From Clostridiaceae bacterium (GTDB lineage: Bacteria; Bacillota; Clostridia; Lachnospirales; Lachnospiraceae): a stretch of 64,000 nt of DNA. Under the pieces are notes generated by a model. That model did not search any database and was not told where the DNA came from. It was given only the letters and a program-made list of their open reading frames with translations. The translations under genes and the position numbers were made by a program. Location: positions 12,559-76,558 of the forward strand of contig CABIYE010000007.1 of assembly GCA_902362865.1 (NCBI GenBank), given 5' to 3'. Position 1 is the first letter of the stretch. The number at the start of each line of letters is the position of its first letter. Of this stretch, positions 17,295 through 27,675 are shown one piece after another.

Positions 17295-18410
17295 TTAATC
17301 TAAATAATCTCTTAATTTTCTGCTGCGGCTCGGATGACGGAGTTTTCTGAGCGCTTTCGCCTCTATCTGGCGGATACGCTCTCTCGTTACATCGAATTCC
17401 TTGCCCACTTCTTCCAACGTGCGGGCGCGTCCGTCATTCATTCCGAAGCGAAGACGGAGTACCTTCTGTTCCCTCTCGGTCAGGGTATCCAACACTTCAT
17501 CCAGCTGTTCTTTTAAAAGCGTTGCCGCTGCCGCCTCTGCCGGTACAGGCACATTATCATCCTGAATAAAATCTCCAAGATGGCTGTCCTCTTCTTCACC
17601 AATCGGCGTCTCCAAAGATACCGGCTCCTGGGATATTTTTAAAATCTCTCTTACCCTTTCTACAGGCATGTCCAACTCTTCCGCAATCTCTTCCGGCGTA
17701 GGCTCACGCCCTAATTCCTGCAAAAGCTGTCTGGATACACGGATTAACTTGTTGATGGTTTCCACCATGTGAACCGGAATACGGATGGTTCTTGCCTGAT
17801 CTGCGATAGCACGGGTAATTGCCTGGCGAATCCACCAGGTAGCATACGTACTGAACTTAAATCCTTTGCGGTAATCAAACTTTTCCACTGCCTTAATCAG
17901 CCCCAGGTTTCCCTCCTGGATTAAATCCAGAAAGAGCATTCCCCGCCCTACGTAACGCTTAGCAATACTCACCACCAGACGCAGATTGGCCTCTGCAAGA
18001 CGTTTCTTCGCTTCTTCGTCACCGTCAGCCATCCGCTTAGCAAGCTCTACTTCTTCTTCCGCAGACAAAAGCGGGACCTTGCCGATTTCTTTCAGATACA
18101 TGCGGACGGGATCTTCAATGCTGATTCCATCCGGGACGGACAGATCAATCTTCTCCATATCCACTTCATCTTCCTCAGAAAGGACGATCTCCATATCGTC
18201 ATCATCATCGGCTGTATCTGCACTGATGCGGAGCACATCAATATTCTGCGCTTCCAGATACTCAAATACCTTCTCCATCTGCTCTGCATTCAGTTCCATG
18301 TCTGAGAAAAAGTCATTAATTTCCTGTATCTCCAGAATACTTTTCTTCTTCTTTCCGAGTGCTACAAGTTCTTTTAACTTTTCCCCGAATTTTACAACAT
18401 TCTCTTCCAT
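17295..18410 (-). CDS. rpoD: Primary sigma factor RpoD (SigA)
   Basis: 371 residues. An N-terminal acidic region 1.1 ([15 protein letters not shown]) is followed by region 1.2 ([16 protein letters not shown]), region 2 with RPRV-type core binding and the -10 helix ([20 protein letters not shown]), region 3 ([14 protein letters not shown]) and region 4 ending in the helix-turn-helix [20 protein letters not shown]. The length is typical of Firmicutes SigA rather than the longer proteobacterial form. It lies 39 bp after dnaG, forming the classic macromolecular-synthesis pair without rpsU. Confidence 0.98.
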   Translation of the reverse strand: MEENVVKFGEKLKELVALGKKKKSILEIQEINDFFSDMELNAEQMEKVFEYLEAQNIDVLRISADTADDDDDMEIVLSEEDEVDMEKIDLSVPDGISIEDPVRMYLKEIGKVPLLSAEEEVELAKRMADGDEEAKKRLAEANLRLVVSIAKRYVGRGMLFLDLIQEGNLGLIKAVEKFDYRKGFKFSTYATWWIRQAITRAIADQARTIRIPVHMVETINKLIRVSRQLLQELGREPTPEEIAEELDMPVERVREILKISQEPVSLETPIGEEEDSHLGDFIQDDNVPVPAEAAAATLLKEQLDEVLDTLTEREQKVLRLRFGMNDGRARTLEEVGKEFDVTRERIRQIEAKALRKLRHPSRSRKLRDYLD

Positions 18411-18449
18411 GTAATGTCCATCCTCTCATTGCTTGTTTATATTTTATCC

Positions 18450-20225
18450 TTAATTAATAGAAATATGCAGTTTCTCAAGGTCCTGCAGCGTCCGCTTCGC
18501 TTCCATCAGCTTCTGCAGCCCTCTCATATCTGTAGGTTCCAGTTCCTTTGCCGCCGTCTCTATACTGTATTCCTTTACCTTTATCACCGTTTCCTTCAGC
18601 GCTTTCTCCTGCTCCTGTATCGTAGACAGGCTCTGTATCTTCGTGTGGAACAGCTCCGCCACCTTCCGGTGTTCTTCTTCCTCCGTAAAATGATTCATAA
18701 TCTGCGCCGGGTTCACTGCTTTCGCATCGTACTGCTCATAAAGAAGCCTCGCCACTGTCCGATATAGGTTCTCTGTAAAATCTTCCGGGACGATATACTT
18801 CTTTATCTGGGTGAAAATGCTTTCCTTCTCAATCATCCAGGTAAGAAGGATTCTCTGAGACTTAAGCTGGCCGTCTTCTTTATCTTTCTCTCTGTTCACT
18901 GTACTTCTGGGACGTTCCACCGGCTTCGCCAGCCCTGTCTGCACTGCCATTCTGCTTACTAATTTGCGCAGGTCAGGCGGATTCACATGATAATTTTTCG
19001 CCACTGCTTCTATGTAATTATTTCTTTCGATCTCTTCGTCAAACTGATTCAGCCTCTTTGCTGCCTCACACATAAATGCAGTCTTTCCCTCCGGAGAATT
19101 CATATCGTATTCTCTCTCCAGAATTTCCAGCCCGAACATAAATCCATTCCTTGCCTTGCTGATGCGCTCCTCAAATGCCTCTGCTCCCAGGTTCTTTATA
19201 AATTCATCCGGATCTTTATAAGGATCCATACGAATCACCCTCGCTGTAATCCCCACCTCTTTCAAAATCGGCATTGCCCGCAAGGCCGCCCGTGTTCCGG
19301 CATCATCGCTGTCATAAGTCAGGTACACCTCATCCACATACCGCTTAATCAGTGACGCATGTCCCGATGTAAGCGCCGTCCCGAGGGACGCTACTGCATT
19401 AGTAAATCCGGCCTGGTGCAGCGCTATCACATCCATATAACCCTCGCACAGCAGAAAATACGGCTTCCTTGAACTCCTTGCCCGATGAAGGCCATAGAGA
19501 TTCCGGCTCTTGTCAAATACCGGCGTCTCCGGCGAATTCAGATACTTTGGTTTTCCGTCTCCCATGACTCTTCCGCCAAACCCGATGACCCGGTTATTGG
19601 CATCCATAATAGGAAACATCACCCGGTTCCAGAACTTATCATAAGCCCCATGCTTCTCGTCAATGGTAATCAGCCCGGCTTTCATAAGAAGCTGATCCGA
19701 ATATCCTTTCGCCTTCAGATACTTATACAGATCATCACTGTATTTGTTAGAGTACCCCAGCCCAAAAGCAGTGATTGTTCCATCCGAAAGCTGCCTGTCC
19801 TTCAAATATGTATACGCCTTCTCCCCCTGAGGGGATTTTAACTGTGCATAGAAATACTTCGCCGCAAGCTTATTGATTTCCAAAAGCGCAGACTTTAGGT
19901 CCGCCCGTTCCCTCGCCTCTTTGGAATATTCCACTTCTGGCAGTTCCACTCCCGCCCGGTCGGCAAGCACCTTCACTGCTTCCGTAAAAGAATAATTTTC
20001 ATACTCCATCAAGAATGTAAATACATTCCCTCCTTCTCCGCAACCGAAGCAATAATACATCTGCTTCTGCCTGCTGACAGAAAAGGACGGAGACTTTTCA
20101 TTGTGGAAAGGACAAAGTCCAAAATAGGAGCTTCCCTTTTTCTGCAGCTTCACATAACCGGAAATCACATCTACAATATCATTTTTTAACCGAACCTCTT
20201 CAATCAATTCTTCAGAGTAATACAT
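18450..20225 (-). CDS. dnaG: DNA primase DnaG
   Basis: 591 residues from the ATG at 20225 (MYYSEELIEEVRLKNDIVDV), the family's usual N-terminus, with AAGGATG 8 nt upstream; the longer frame to 20297 adds a non-homologous 24 residues. The CHC2 zinc ribbon is CPFHNEKSPSF ... YYCFGCG (about 40-65). A catalytic TOPRIM core follows (LCEGYMDVIAL and LTYDSDDAG), then the helical DnaB-interacting C-terminus. It makes RNA primers at the replication fork. The gene lies upstream of rpoD and downstream of dgt. Confidence 0.97.
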   Translation of the reverse strand: MYYSEELIEEVRLKNDIVDVISGYVKLQKKGSSYFGLCPFHNEKSPSFSVSRQKQMYYCFGCGEGGNVFTFLMEYENYSFTEAVKVLADRAGVELPEVEYSKEARERADLKSALLEINKLAAKYFYAQLKSPQGEKAYTYLKDRQLSDGTITAFGLGYSNKYSDDLYKYLKAKGYSDQLLMKAGLITIDEKHGAYDKFWNRVMFPIMDANNRVIGFGGRVMGDGKPKYLNSPETPVFDKSRNLYGLHRARSSRKPYFLLCEGYMDVIALHQAGFTNAVASLGTALTSGHASLIKRYVDEVYLTYDSDDAGTRAALRAMPILKEVGITARVIRMDPYKDPDEFIKNLGAEAFEERISKARNGFMFGLEILEREYDMNSPEGKTAFMCEAAKRLNQFDEEIERNNYIEAVAKNYHVNPPDLRKLVSRMAVQTGLAKPVERPRSTVNREKDKEDGQLKSQRILLTWMIEKESIFTQIKKYIVPEDFTENLYRTVARLLYEQYDAKAVNPAQIMNHFTEEEEHRKVAELFHTKIQSLSTIQEQEKALKETVIKVKEYSIETAAKELEPTDMRGLQKLMEAKRTLQDLEKLHISIN

Positions 20226-20330
20226 GCTGACTACATCCTTTTTAATAGGAAAGAACTGATTCTTCCTATTTTCTGTGAGGGATAAATCTGCCCTCATTAT
20301 ATTATATTCGACAAAACTTTCTCATTTCCT

Positions 20331-21338
20331 TTATTTTTGCCAGGATTCTGGAATAAAATATTCCTGGAATTTTTTTACAGCATAAGAATCCGTCATTCCT
20401 GCAATATAATCGCAGACTGCCCGTTCCTTACTCTCGCCTCTTCGCTCCACCGTATCAAGATATCCTTTCGGCAGAAGTTTTGGATTCCGGACATAGTATT
20501 CATAAAGATTCGTAATCATATGTATTGCTTTTTCTTCTTCTCCCTTTGCCGCCGGATTTCTATACACATTTGCAAACATAAACTGTCTGAGTCCTGTCAT
20601 TGCCGCTTTCCCCTCTTCTGACATCCTAATATCCGGCTGATTCATACTGTGGGTAATCACATCATGGATTAACGTATTCAGGCGCGTACGGGTAGAGTTG
20701 CCAAGCAAAGCCGTATATTCTCCCGGCAGATCTCCTTCTTTCAGTATTCCTCCGCGAATGGCATCGTCAATATCGTGATTGATATAAGCAATTTTATCGG
20801 ACAGACGTACGATCTTTCCCTCCAATGTATGCGGAGTCCCGCTGGATTTGTGATTCAGAATCCCATCCACCACTTCTTCTGTCAGATTCAATCCTTCTCC
20901 TTGCTTTTCTAAAATCTCCACTACCCGGACGCTCTGCTCATTATGCCGGAATCCTTCCGGGCAAATATCATTCAGCGCCCTTTCTCCCGCATGTCCAAAA
21001 GGTGTATGTCCCAAATCATGTCCCAATGCAATAGCTTCCGTCAAATCTTCGTTCAGCCTTAACGCCTTCGCAATCGTACGGGCAGTCTGTGCCACCTCCA
21101 GCGTATGTGTCATACGGGTACGGTAATGGTCTCCTGTCGGGGACAGGAATACCTGAGTCTTCTGCTTCAGCCTGCGGAAGGACTTGCAATGAAGAATACG
21201 GTCTCTGTCCCGCTGGAATACGGGACGGAGATCACATTCCGGCTCTTTTCTCTTCCTTCCTTTTGAATTCTTACTCAAAACCGCATAAGGGCTTAGATAG
21301 GCCATTTCCCTAAGCTCAAGTTCTTCCCGTATTGTCAT
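20331..21338 (-). CDS. dgt: dGTPase-like HD-domain triphosphohydrolase
   Basis: 335 residues. The HD metal site is visible: RMTHTLEVAQ, then ALGHDLGHTPFGHAGE (HD pair near residues 107-108) and a later IAYINHDIDDAI. N-terminal CKSFRRLKQKTQVF is the family signature. It hydrolyses dNTPs to nucleoside plus triphosphate, and the short form is typical of Firmicutes dGTPase-like proteins. It sits directly upstream of dnaG, a position conserved in Clostridia that fits a role in dNTP control near replication genes. Confidence 0.94.
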   Translation of the reverse strand: MTIREELELREMAYLSPYAVLSKNSKGRKRKEPECDLRPVFQRDRDRILHCKSFRRLKQKTQVFLSPTGDHYRTRMTHTLEVAQTARTIAKALRLNEDLTEAIALGHDLGHTPFGHAGERALNDICPEGFRHNEQSVRVVEILEKQGEGLNLTEEVVDGILNHKSSGTPHTLEGKIVRLSDKIAYINHDIDDAIRGGILKEGDLPGEYTALLGNSTRTRLNTLIHDVITHSMNQPDIRMSEEGKAAMTGLRQFMFANVYRNPAAKGEEEKAIHMITNLYEYYVRNPKLLPKGYLDTVERRGESKERAVCDYIAGMTDSYAVKKFQEYFIPESWQK

Positions 21339-21354
21339 AATAAGAAAGCCCCCT

Positions 21355-22854
21355 TTATGATTCCTGTTCCTTTTTCAATCTCTCTTCTATCGCTTCAATC
21401 ACCGACTCAAGAACCCGGATCCTTGCATAATATTTGCAGTTTCCTTCTACTACAATCCACGGAGCCGATGTCGTAGACGTCTTCATAAGCATTTCATTAA
21501 CCGCCACCTCATATTGATCCCACTTCTCACGGTTGCGCCAGTCCTCATCCGTAATCTTCCACTGCTTCTCAGGATTTTCCTGACGTGCCTTAAACCTGCG
21601 CTCCTGCTCATCCTTATCAATCTGCATCCAGAATTTGAGGACAATTGCTCCTGCGTTCGTTAAATCTCTCTCCATATCATTGATTTCCTTGTAAGCTCTC
21701 TGCCATTCATCCTTCGTGCAGAAACCTTCAATCCGCTCGACCATCACTCTTCCATACCAGGTGCGGTCGAAGATGGCAACATGCCCTGCCTTCGGCATAG
21801 CCGTCCAGAAACGCCACAGATAATGATGCGCCCGTTCAATATCATTGGGTGACGCCGTCGGATGAACGACAAATCCTCTGGGATCCATTTTCGCCGTCAG
21901 CCGCTTCACAGCGCCTCCTTTTCCTCCCGCATCCCAGCCTTCAAATCCAAGGACTACCGGGATTCTCCGCCTGTAAAGCTCCCCGTGAAGTTTCTCAATC
22001 TTATCCTGCAATTTCTCAATCCGTTCCTTATACTCCTCTCTCGTAACCGTCTTTGTAAGATCCGCCTGCGCAAGGATATTATCTACCAATGTACCCTTTG
22101 TCTTCTCAAGAGGTTCCCTTTCTGCAGATTCTTTCGCCTTCTGCACCTCTTTTATCTTCTTGCTCAGAGTTTCTATAATAATCGAATAAATTTTCGCAGT
22201 GGCGAATCTTCTGTCGGTTGCCTCTACAATATTCCACGGGGCATAATCCGTATCCGTCCGCACAAGCATCTCTTCATTCATTTGCTCATATTTCTCAAAT
22301 TCTTTATTTCTTTTCAGATCCCCTTCGCTGACACGCCATGCCGTATCCTCAGAATCCATAAGTTTTCGGAAGCGTTTCTTCTGTTCTTTTTTATCAATAG
22401 CAAGAAAAATCTTAATCAAAACCATTCCGCCGTCGGTCAGCTGCTTTTCAAAAGAACAGATCGAATCATACGCTGCCGGAAGCTCTTTCTTCTTCGTCCT
22501 CTTATCAAATCGGTCTACCAGGACTTTCCTGTACCAACTACTGTCATAAATAGCAATCCGTCCGTTAGCAGGCATCTTCGTCCAGAAACGCCACATAAAC
22601 GGATGCATCCTCTCTTCTTCGGTCTCCGTCTTTACGGCATATACCTCAAATCCTCTGGGGTCGAGAGCCTGTATCAGCTTCCCAATCTGTACGCCCTTTC
22701 CCGATGCTCCGTAACCTTCAAATGCAATCATGACAGGAATCCCCAACTCCTTACATTCTCGCTGAAGTTTTCCAATCCTGACCTCCAGGACTTCCATTTT
22801 CTCCTTGTACTCTTCTTTGTCCATTTTTTTTGTTAAATCCAGCTTCTCAAGCAT
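21355..22854 (-). CDS. pap: Polyphosphate:AMP phosphotransferase (two PPK2 domains)
   Basis: 499 residues made of two consecutive PPK2 domains. Each has a Walker A-like loop (AFEGYGASGKGVQIGKLI near 45; GFEGWDAGGKGGAVKRL near 300), a DRTWYGRVMVERIEGF-type lid (its N-terminal counterpart being SSWYRKVLVDRFD), and the KFWMQIDKDEQ strand. Double-domain PPK2 enzymes (class II) convert AMP plus polyphosphate to ADP. Both loops look intact, so neither half is obviously dead. It is 16 bp upstream of dgt on the same strand. Confidence 0.93.
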   Translation of the reverse strand: MLEKLDLTKKMDKEEYKEKMEVLEVRIGKLQRECKELGIPVMIAFEGYGASGKGVQIGKLIQALDPRGFEVYAVKTETEEERMHPFMWRFWTKMPANGRIAIYDSSWYRKVLVDRFDKRTKKKELPAAYDSICSFEKQLTDGGMVLIKIFLAIDKKEQKKRFRKLMDSEDTAWRVSEGDLKRNKEFEKYEQMNEEMLVRTDTDYAPWNIVEATDRRFATAKIYSIIIETLSKKIKEVQKAKESAEREPLEKTKGTLVDNILAQADLTKTVTREEYKERIEKLQDKIEKLHGELYRRRIPVVLGFEGWDAGGKGGAVKRLTAKMDPRGFVVHPTASPNDIERAHHYLWRFWTAMPKAGHVAIFDRTWYGRVMVERIEGFCTKDEWQRAYKEINDMERDLTNAGAIVLKFWMQIDKDEQERRFKARQENPEKQWKITDEDWRNREKWDQYEVAVNEMLMKTSTTSAPWIVVEGNCKYYARIRVLESVIEAIEERLKKEQES

Positions 22855-22933
22855 ATGCCTTTCTCCTCTCTGCGGCGATTGCCTTTATTATGTCCATTAT
22901 ATCCTATTTCCGATAATTTTTTTACAAAAACAT

Positions 22934-22965
22934 AAAAAATTGTGCCTTTTATTTCAAAGACACAA
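22934..22965 (-). terminator. Intrinsic terminator ending the glycan operon
   Basis: Minus-strand TTGTGTC and GGCACAA pair across an A-rich loop and are followed by TTTTTT. The 5' arm lies inside the last codons of the WbsX-like gene, so the terminator overlaps the coding end. Confidence 0.8.
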
Positions 22966-25366
22966 CTTCTTTTACCATTTCCAGATTTTTTCTGCCCCAT
23001 TTTTCGTCCGGCTCAAGGTAAGTTCCTTCTGCCCACTCATTCCATGCATTGATAAATGTAACCGGTTCGGGGTTGTAAAGCCTTGCATAAAACTGGTTGC
23101 GGATTAGCCATATGCGGAAAAGTTCCGGCGTAAAATCCACATAAATATCCGGGTTGTACTTTCTTCTCGCCGTATTATCCCATTCCAGCATACACCCCAG
23201 ATACAGAGTGTACGTCCTTTTTACTACAGTCCGCAGTCTCTCCACCATTTTCCGGTAACTGTATAAATGACCCGTAAAATTTTTATGGAGATGACCCACC
23301 TCTCCTAAAATCACTTCCATATCCATCATATTCGTCATATGCGGCGGGAATTCCACGGAAAAATCGGCCCCATAGACACGGTTGTCCAATTCTTTAAATG
23401 CCTGAACCATTGCAATTTGGATTTCTCCGATTCCTTCCTCCCTGCAGATTCTCCTCCACCTTTCAATGGTCTCCGCCGGATATTCAAACAGTCCGAAACG
23501 ATAGATAAGAAGCACCGGCTTTCCTTCTATCCGAATATACCTGGGATCCCGGAACATAGGCATCACTTCCCGGATAAAAGCTTCGTCGGTATCTGCATTG
23601 TGTACCTGCTGCATCAGGATATCCTTCTCCTGTCCATCCCATCTTCTTGTCCAGTTCTCATTTGCCCAACAGATACAGTAAGGAAGATCTAAGTCTTTCC
23701 TTTCCAAATATTGATCCAACGGTTTCCTTAAAAGCCGCTTCCCTTCAAACCAATAATAATAGAAACAGAAACCATATATCCCATACTCTTTTGCAAGGGC
23801 AACCTGTCTTCTCTGCATATCCATATCTTCAGTCAGATCATAGTATCCCAGCTCTCCCGGAATCCTCGGCTGATGATGGTTTTCATAGAGGGGTTTCCCA
23901 TTCTTCACATTCGTCCATTCCGTAAATCCTTCGCCCCACCACTTATTATTTTCTTCCGTAATATGGTACTGCGGCAGATAGAAGGCAATCGGCATCCCTT
24001 TCTTTTTTCCCCAGGTATCCGGCACACAGGCATAATGCAGCAGTACTTCATCGTTGTAAATTCCCCTGCTCCCAAGGAGGACATCCCGCATCGCCCCCAA
24101 TGAACCGCACTCCCTGCAAAGCTCACGGCGGAATATAACTCCGGTCCAGAAAAGCTCCTTATTTTCTGCATCAATATCATAAAGTCGTCTGACCTTTATA
24201 AGATACTCTCCTTTATCATTAAAATCATAATCGGAATAGACGAAACCTGCCTTAACATCTCCGTCCAGCAAACGGCTTCCATATCCCGGATACTCCGGCT
24301 CCATTTCATCTTCCTGGTCTAAAAATGTTACATAATCACCGGAGGCATACCGGAATCCCTGCAGAAGAAGTTCTTCCTTGCCGCCTTTTCCGGACACGCT
24401 CTTACATCCTCCCGGCAGATTCTCTTCCGGCAGATCCTTCCCTGCAAAGATAAGTTCTATATTGTCATGTTTCCAGCTCTGCCTGTCCTGTATAATCTTA
24501 TCTATCCATTTTTTCTCGTTGACTGCCACAATTACACTCAATTTTGACTTGCTTTCACAAGGAAGTCCTTCCTTTTTCTCAAAATGGTAGCCTGTATTGT
24601 TCCACTGTCTCTCCCAGAATGCGGTTTCCACCATCTGTTCCTTATAGGTAATGCCTTTTTCACCATATCTGCGCTCTGCTTCCTCTCTGTCTATTTGCTC
24701 AATACGGATATGATAATAAGAAAGAAGCCTGTCTGTGGGCACATGAATTTTATTGTACCCGTGCTCTCTATCTCCGATACACAGATGCAGGATTTTCCCC
24801 GGACTGCAGGTCAGGGAAAATCCGGTAAGGATTTCCGGCTGCTCCAGAATGCCCAGACTTTCCACATCTCTTCTCCGGTAAAACTTAAGTTCCTGCTCCC
24901 CCTCCGGAGTCCGACAGCAGATCCGGCTGTCTTTGTAAGCAGAAACAAACCACCCCTTCAGTACCCACTGTTTCCGGGTGGTAAGATACGCCGCCTCATC
25001 CATATCATAGAAAACCTTTCTTTCCACATTCCCCGACATCATGCAGAGAAGAATGCTTTTATCCAACGTCCACTGTTCAATCTTGACGCCCTTTGCCTTC
25101 ACTTTTTTCTTTTTCATCCGTCCGTCCTTCTTAATCAGAAGAACAAGCTTTTCTTCCAGAAGCGGCAGGACAACTTCTACTGAAAAAGAAAGCTCCCCCT
25201 TCTCCCCATCCGGCACGTATTTCACGGAATAAGGATACATCCCTTCTACACCAATCTCTATCTCACTGTCCCCGATTCCACTCACGGAAACTTCCATACA
25301 GAACAGCTTTTCCTTCCCCCTGGCATCTACTGCCAATTTTTTCCCATTAATCCGGCATGTAATCAT
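22949..25366 (-). CDS. WbsX-like glycosyltransferase with N-terminal GT-A-like region
   Basis: 805 residues from the ATG at 25366 (MITCRINGKK; AGGAAG upstream). The N-terminal 270 residues are beta-rich. A GT2/GT-A-like section (about 275-410: KLSVIVAVNEKKWIDKIIQD, YVTFLDQEDEMEPE) follows, then a WbsX-type domain (about 455-800) with IAFYLPQYHITEENNKWWG, the EWTNV motif, YGFCFYYYWF and a terminal INAWNEWAEGTYLEPD. WbsX domains occur in O-antigen and cell-wall glycan loci and are assumed to be glycosyltransferases or glycoside hydrolase-like. It is the last gene of the six-gene surface-glycan operon and overlaps the preceding gene by 20 bp. Confidence 0.87.
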   Translation of the reverse strand: MITCRINGKKLAVDARGKEKLFCMEVSVSGIGDSEIEIGVEGMYPYSVKYVPDGEKGELSFSVEVVLPLLEEKLVLLIKKDGRMKKKKVKAKGVKIEQWTLDKSILLCMMSGNVERKVFYDMDEAAYLTTRKQWVLKGWFVSAYKDSRICCRTPEGEQELKFYRRRDVESLGILEQPEILTGFSLTCSPGKILHLCIGDREHGYNKIHVPTDRLLSYYHIRIEQIDREEAERRYGEKGITYKEQMVETAFWERQWNNTGYHFEKKEGLPCESKSKLSVIVAVNEKKWIDKIIQDRQSWKHDNIELIFAGKDLPEENLPGGCKSVSGKGGKEELLLQGFRYASGDYVTFLDQEDEMEPEYPGYGSRLLDGDVKAGFVYSDYDFNDKGEYLIKVRRLYDIDAENKELFWTGVIFRRELCRECGSLGAMRDVLLGSRGIYNDEVLLHYACVPDTWGKKKGMPIAFYLPQYHITEENNKWWGEGFTEWTNVKNGKPLYENHHQPRIPGELGYYDLTEDMDMQRRQVALAKEYGIYGFCFYYYWFEGKRLLRKPLDQYLERKDLDLPYCICWANENWTRRWDGQEKDILMQQVHNADTDEAFIREVMPMFRDPRYIRIEGKPVLLIYRFGLFEYPAETIERWRRICREEGIGEIQIAMVQAFKELDNRVYGADFSVEFPPHMTNMMDMEVILGEVGHLHKNFTGHLYSYRKMVERLRTVVKRTYTLYLGCMLEWDNTARRKYNPDIYVDFTPELFRIWLIRNQFYARLYNPEPVTFINAWNEWAEGTYLEPDEKWGRKNLEMVKEVVSLK

Positions 25367-26834
25367 GCTCAACTTCCTTTCCTGTCATCCCTTCCGGCCC
25401 TTCTAAGGCAAAAGGCGAGTTATACCAGCATCCGTTAATCCTCTCCTCCAGCTTCCGGCGTTTTTCAGGGATGTCCCACATCTCTTTGTATTTATCATAA
25501 TCGTCAGACAAAACATATGCATCCTTCGGGTTCATCAGCCATACTGTCTCCTGCCCTTTCCCATAGACAGCTTCCCAATAACGAAACGTACGATCTGTCA
25601 CATAAATGCTGTCCGCCGGCAGCGCCGACGGAATCTCCCGCCCGATTTCTTCCGGTACCAGGATGATTTTTCCGGCACAGTATCCGCAGCGTTCCAGGAT
25701 TTCTTCCGCTTTCTGCCCGGAATAACCGGCAGGAATCCGGCAGATAACCGTTTTTCCCCGGTTTAACAAGCATTCCACAATTTTCCGTATCTCATAACGC
25801 GGGAAAATATTTTCCTCCCACTGTGCCTCTGTCACCAAAGTGCCGAACAAATCAAAACAGACGGTCTGATAGGAGCTTAACTTTTCTTGCAGCGTCCGGC
25901 AGTCTCCGGAAAGATAATCCCGAAACAGCTTTACGCTCTTACGAAAGCGGAACACACCCTCGTCCGTATCCACAAGTACGCTCCGGCAGCCTCTGCTTCC
26001 TGCCATTACCCCGATTCCCCGCTCGATCACATGAAGAAGCGTGCCGTCCACCTGTCCTTCTTCCCGTGGAAATTCCTCAATAGTGTACGCTCGGTCAAAA
26101 AGTGGCTGCAGCGCCTTCGTCTTTGCCCAATAGAAACTTCCCACCGGATACTGGAACAGGCTTCCTTCCATGTGCAGGCCATATTCCTCCATAAATGCCC
26201 TTCCCTGCATCTCATTGGTCAGCCAGGAAGAATGATACATCGTAAGTTCTTTAAAATATTCCGGGAATACTAAGCCGATGTCTTCTTCCTGCTCCAGCAA
26301 ATACAGGATTCTCTTTACCATATTCGGACTTCCCAGCAGCGCATTCAAAGACTGTCTCCGCCAGTCCGTCTGTTCCTTCCCGGTAAACAGGGATTTCTTA
26401 GAATGGATATGAAGGAAATAATCATAGGACTGTAATTCTCTGCGAAACCAGATATAAACCGGAGCAATATCTCTGCCCCGGTTCGGGATCTGCCGTACTT
26501 CCACCTTTCCCACATGAGAGAGTTTCGACAGAACCTTTTTTATCCTGTGTATGTCTGCATTTTCCTGACAAGACACAAACAAATCAAAAGGAAAGGGAAT
26601 CTGCTTCAGATACCACTTAAACTCTTCCAGAAGATCCTCATAAAAAAGGTGGAGCTGTACCGCCACCGAACCCTGTATCTTTTCCTGACCGGGAATCTCC
26701 TGAATCGGCCGCACATTCTCCGTCACCTCTGTCTTACAGGGACCCGGTACAAAAGGAATTCCTCTATATTCCTTTCTGCAGATACCGATAATATTCTTCC
26801 AGCCCTTCTTTAAAACTCCGTATTCTTCCATCAT
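25347..26834 (-). CDS. Rhamnan-synthesis F (RgpF) domain fused to a HAD-like domain
   Basis: 495 residues from the ATG at 26834 (MMEEYGVLKKGWK), supported by AGGGGG just upstream; the start lies 71 bp inside the end of the epimerase gene. Residues about 55-330 are RgpF-like: VAVQLHLFYEDLLEEF, PNRGRDIAPVYIWFR, YFLHIHSKKSLFTG, PVGSFYWAKTKALQPLF. The C-terminal part (about 350-470) opens with VCFDLFGTLVTE, a HAD motif I (DxxGT) variant, and continues with IYVTDRTFRYWEAVYG. RgpF transfers rhamnose in streptococcal rhamnose-glucose polysaccharide. Linkage to a HAD-type fold is common in such Firmicutes proteins but its role is unknown. Confidence 0.85.
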   Translation of the reverse strand: MMEEYGVLKKGWKNIIGICRKEYRGIPFVPGPCKTEVTENVRPIQEIPGQEKIQGSVAVQLHLFYEDLLEEFKWYLKQIPFPFDLFVSCQENADIHRIKKVLSKLSHVGKVEVRQIPNRGRDIAPVYIWFRRELQSYDYFLHIHSKKSLFTGKEQTDWRRQSLNALLGSPNMVKRILYLLEQEEDIGLVFPEYFKELTMYHSSWLTNEMQGRAFMEEYGLHMEGSLFQYPVGSFYWAKTKALQPLFDRAYTIEEFPREEGQVDGTLLHVIERGIGVMAGSRGCRSVLVDTDEGVFRFRKSVKLFRDYLSGDCRTLQEKLSSYQTVCFDLFGTLVTEAQWEENIFPRYEIRKIVECLLNRGKTVICRIPAGYSGQKAEEILERCGYCAGKIILVPEEIGREIPSALPADSIYVTDRTFRYWEAVYGKGQETVWLMNPKDAYVLSDDYDKYKEMWDIPEKRRKLEERINGCWYNSPFALEGPEGMTGKEVEHDYMPD

Positions 26835-27675
26835 AAATCCCCCTGATTTTCCGGTTGTCCAGAACCGTCCTTGGCAGATCCACGCTGCGCTTGTCCAGAT
26901 ACCGGATTTCTGTAGTAAGCCCAAGCTCCCGAATAGCTTCCAGAACCATTTTCTGACTCATTCCCTCACCGGAACTAATATTAAAGACTTCTTCATCTCC
27001 TTTGTATTCCAGGAGACTTACCAGCATAGCACAGACATCTTCTATATAAACATAATCCCTTATATTCTCTCCATCTCCCCAGATTTCTATCGGTTCCCCC
27101 TCCATTGCCCGCTTCAGCGCCGCATCTACGAACCCGACTCCTTTCGTATAATCCTGCCCCGGGCCATAGGGATTCGATATCCGGGCAATCCGCATTTTCG
27201 TGTGGAGCTGTGTATTAAAAGTACGGATTACATTTTCAATACACAGCTTTACATTTCCATAGTGATTAATGGGCAATGGAAAACACTCTTCTGTAATTGG
27301 CTGCGCCTCCTGATTCCCATATACAGTCCCGCCGGACGAAAGGAACAGCATCCGCTGCCGATTACAAAGGACCTTCTCACACAGCTTTACAGACTGCACA
27401 AAGTCTCTGCCATATCCCTGCATATAGCGTTTATTAGAATTGCCGGGATTAACCGTACTGACAGCATGAATGACTGCATCCTTTCCCTCAAGCGCATCAT
27501 CCAAATGGTCATCGTCAAAAAAATCTCCCGCTATATATTCTATTCTTCTATCTCTTTTCTCTGGTATGGCTTTATCAAAGCTATAAACCAAATCCCCCCG
27601 GTCCGCCAGGGTACCTGCAAGGTTCCTTCCTATGAAACCACCGCCCCCGAATATAAGGATTTTACTTTTCTTCAT
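26764..27675 (-). CDS. NAD-dependent nucleotide-sugar epimerase/dehydratase (extended SDR)
   Basis: 303 residues. The NAD-binding loop is ILIFGGGGFIGRNLAGTL (about 6-23). The active-site pair is YGN-x-K in INHYGNVKLCIEN, with the catalytic Ser in FLSSGGTVYG; substrate-domain motifs RISNPYGPGQ and DYVYIEDVC are present. It is closest in layout to UDP-glucose 4-epimerases and dTDP-sugar enzymes; the exact sugar cannot be read. It supplies a nucleotide sugar to the surrounding glycosyltransferases. The start overlaps the end of the upstream fusion glycosyltransferase by 14 bp. Confidence 0.92.
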   Translation of the reverse strand: MKKSKILIFGGGGFIGRNLAGTLADRGDLVYSFDKAIPEKRDRRIEYIAGDFFDDDHLDDALEGKDAVIHAVSTVNPGNSNKRYMQGYGRDFVQSVKLCEKVLCNRQRMLFLSSGGTVYGNQEAQPITEECFPLPINHYGNVKLCIENVIRTFNTQLHTKMRIARISNPYGPGQDYTKGVGFVDAALKRAMEGEPIEIWGDGENIRDYVYIEDVCAMLVSLLEYKGDEEVFNISSGEGMSQKMVLEAIRELGLTTEIRYLDKRSVDLPRTVLDNRKIRGIYDGRIRSFKEGLEEYYRYLQKGI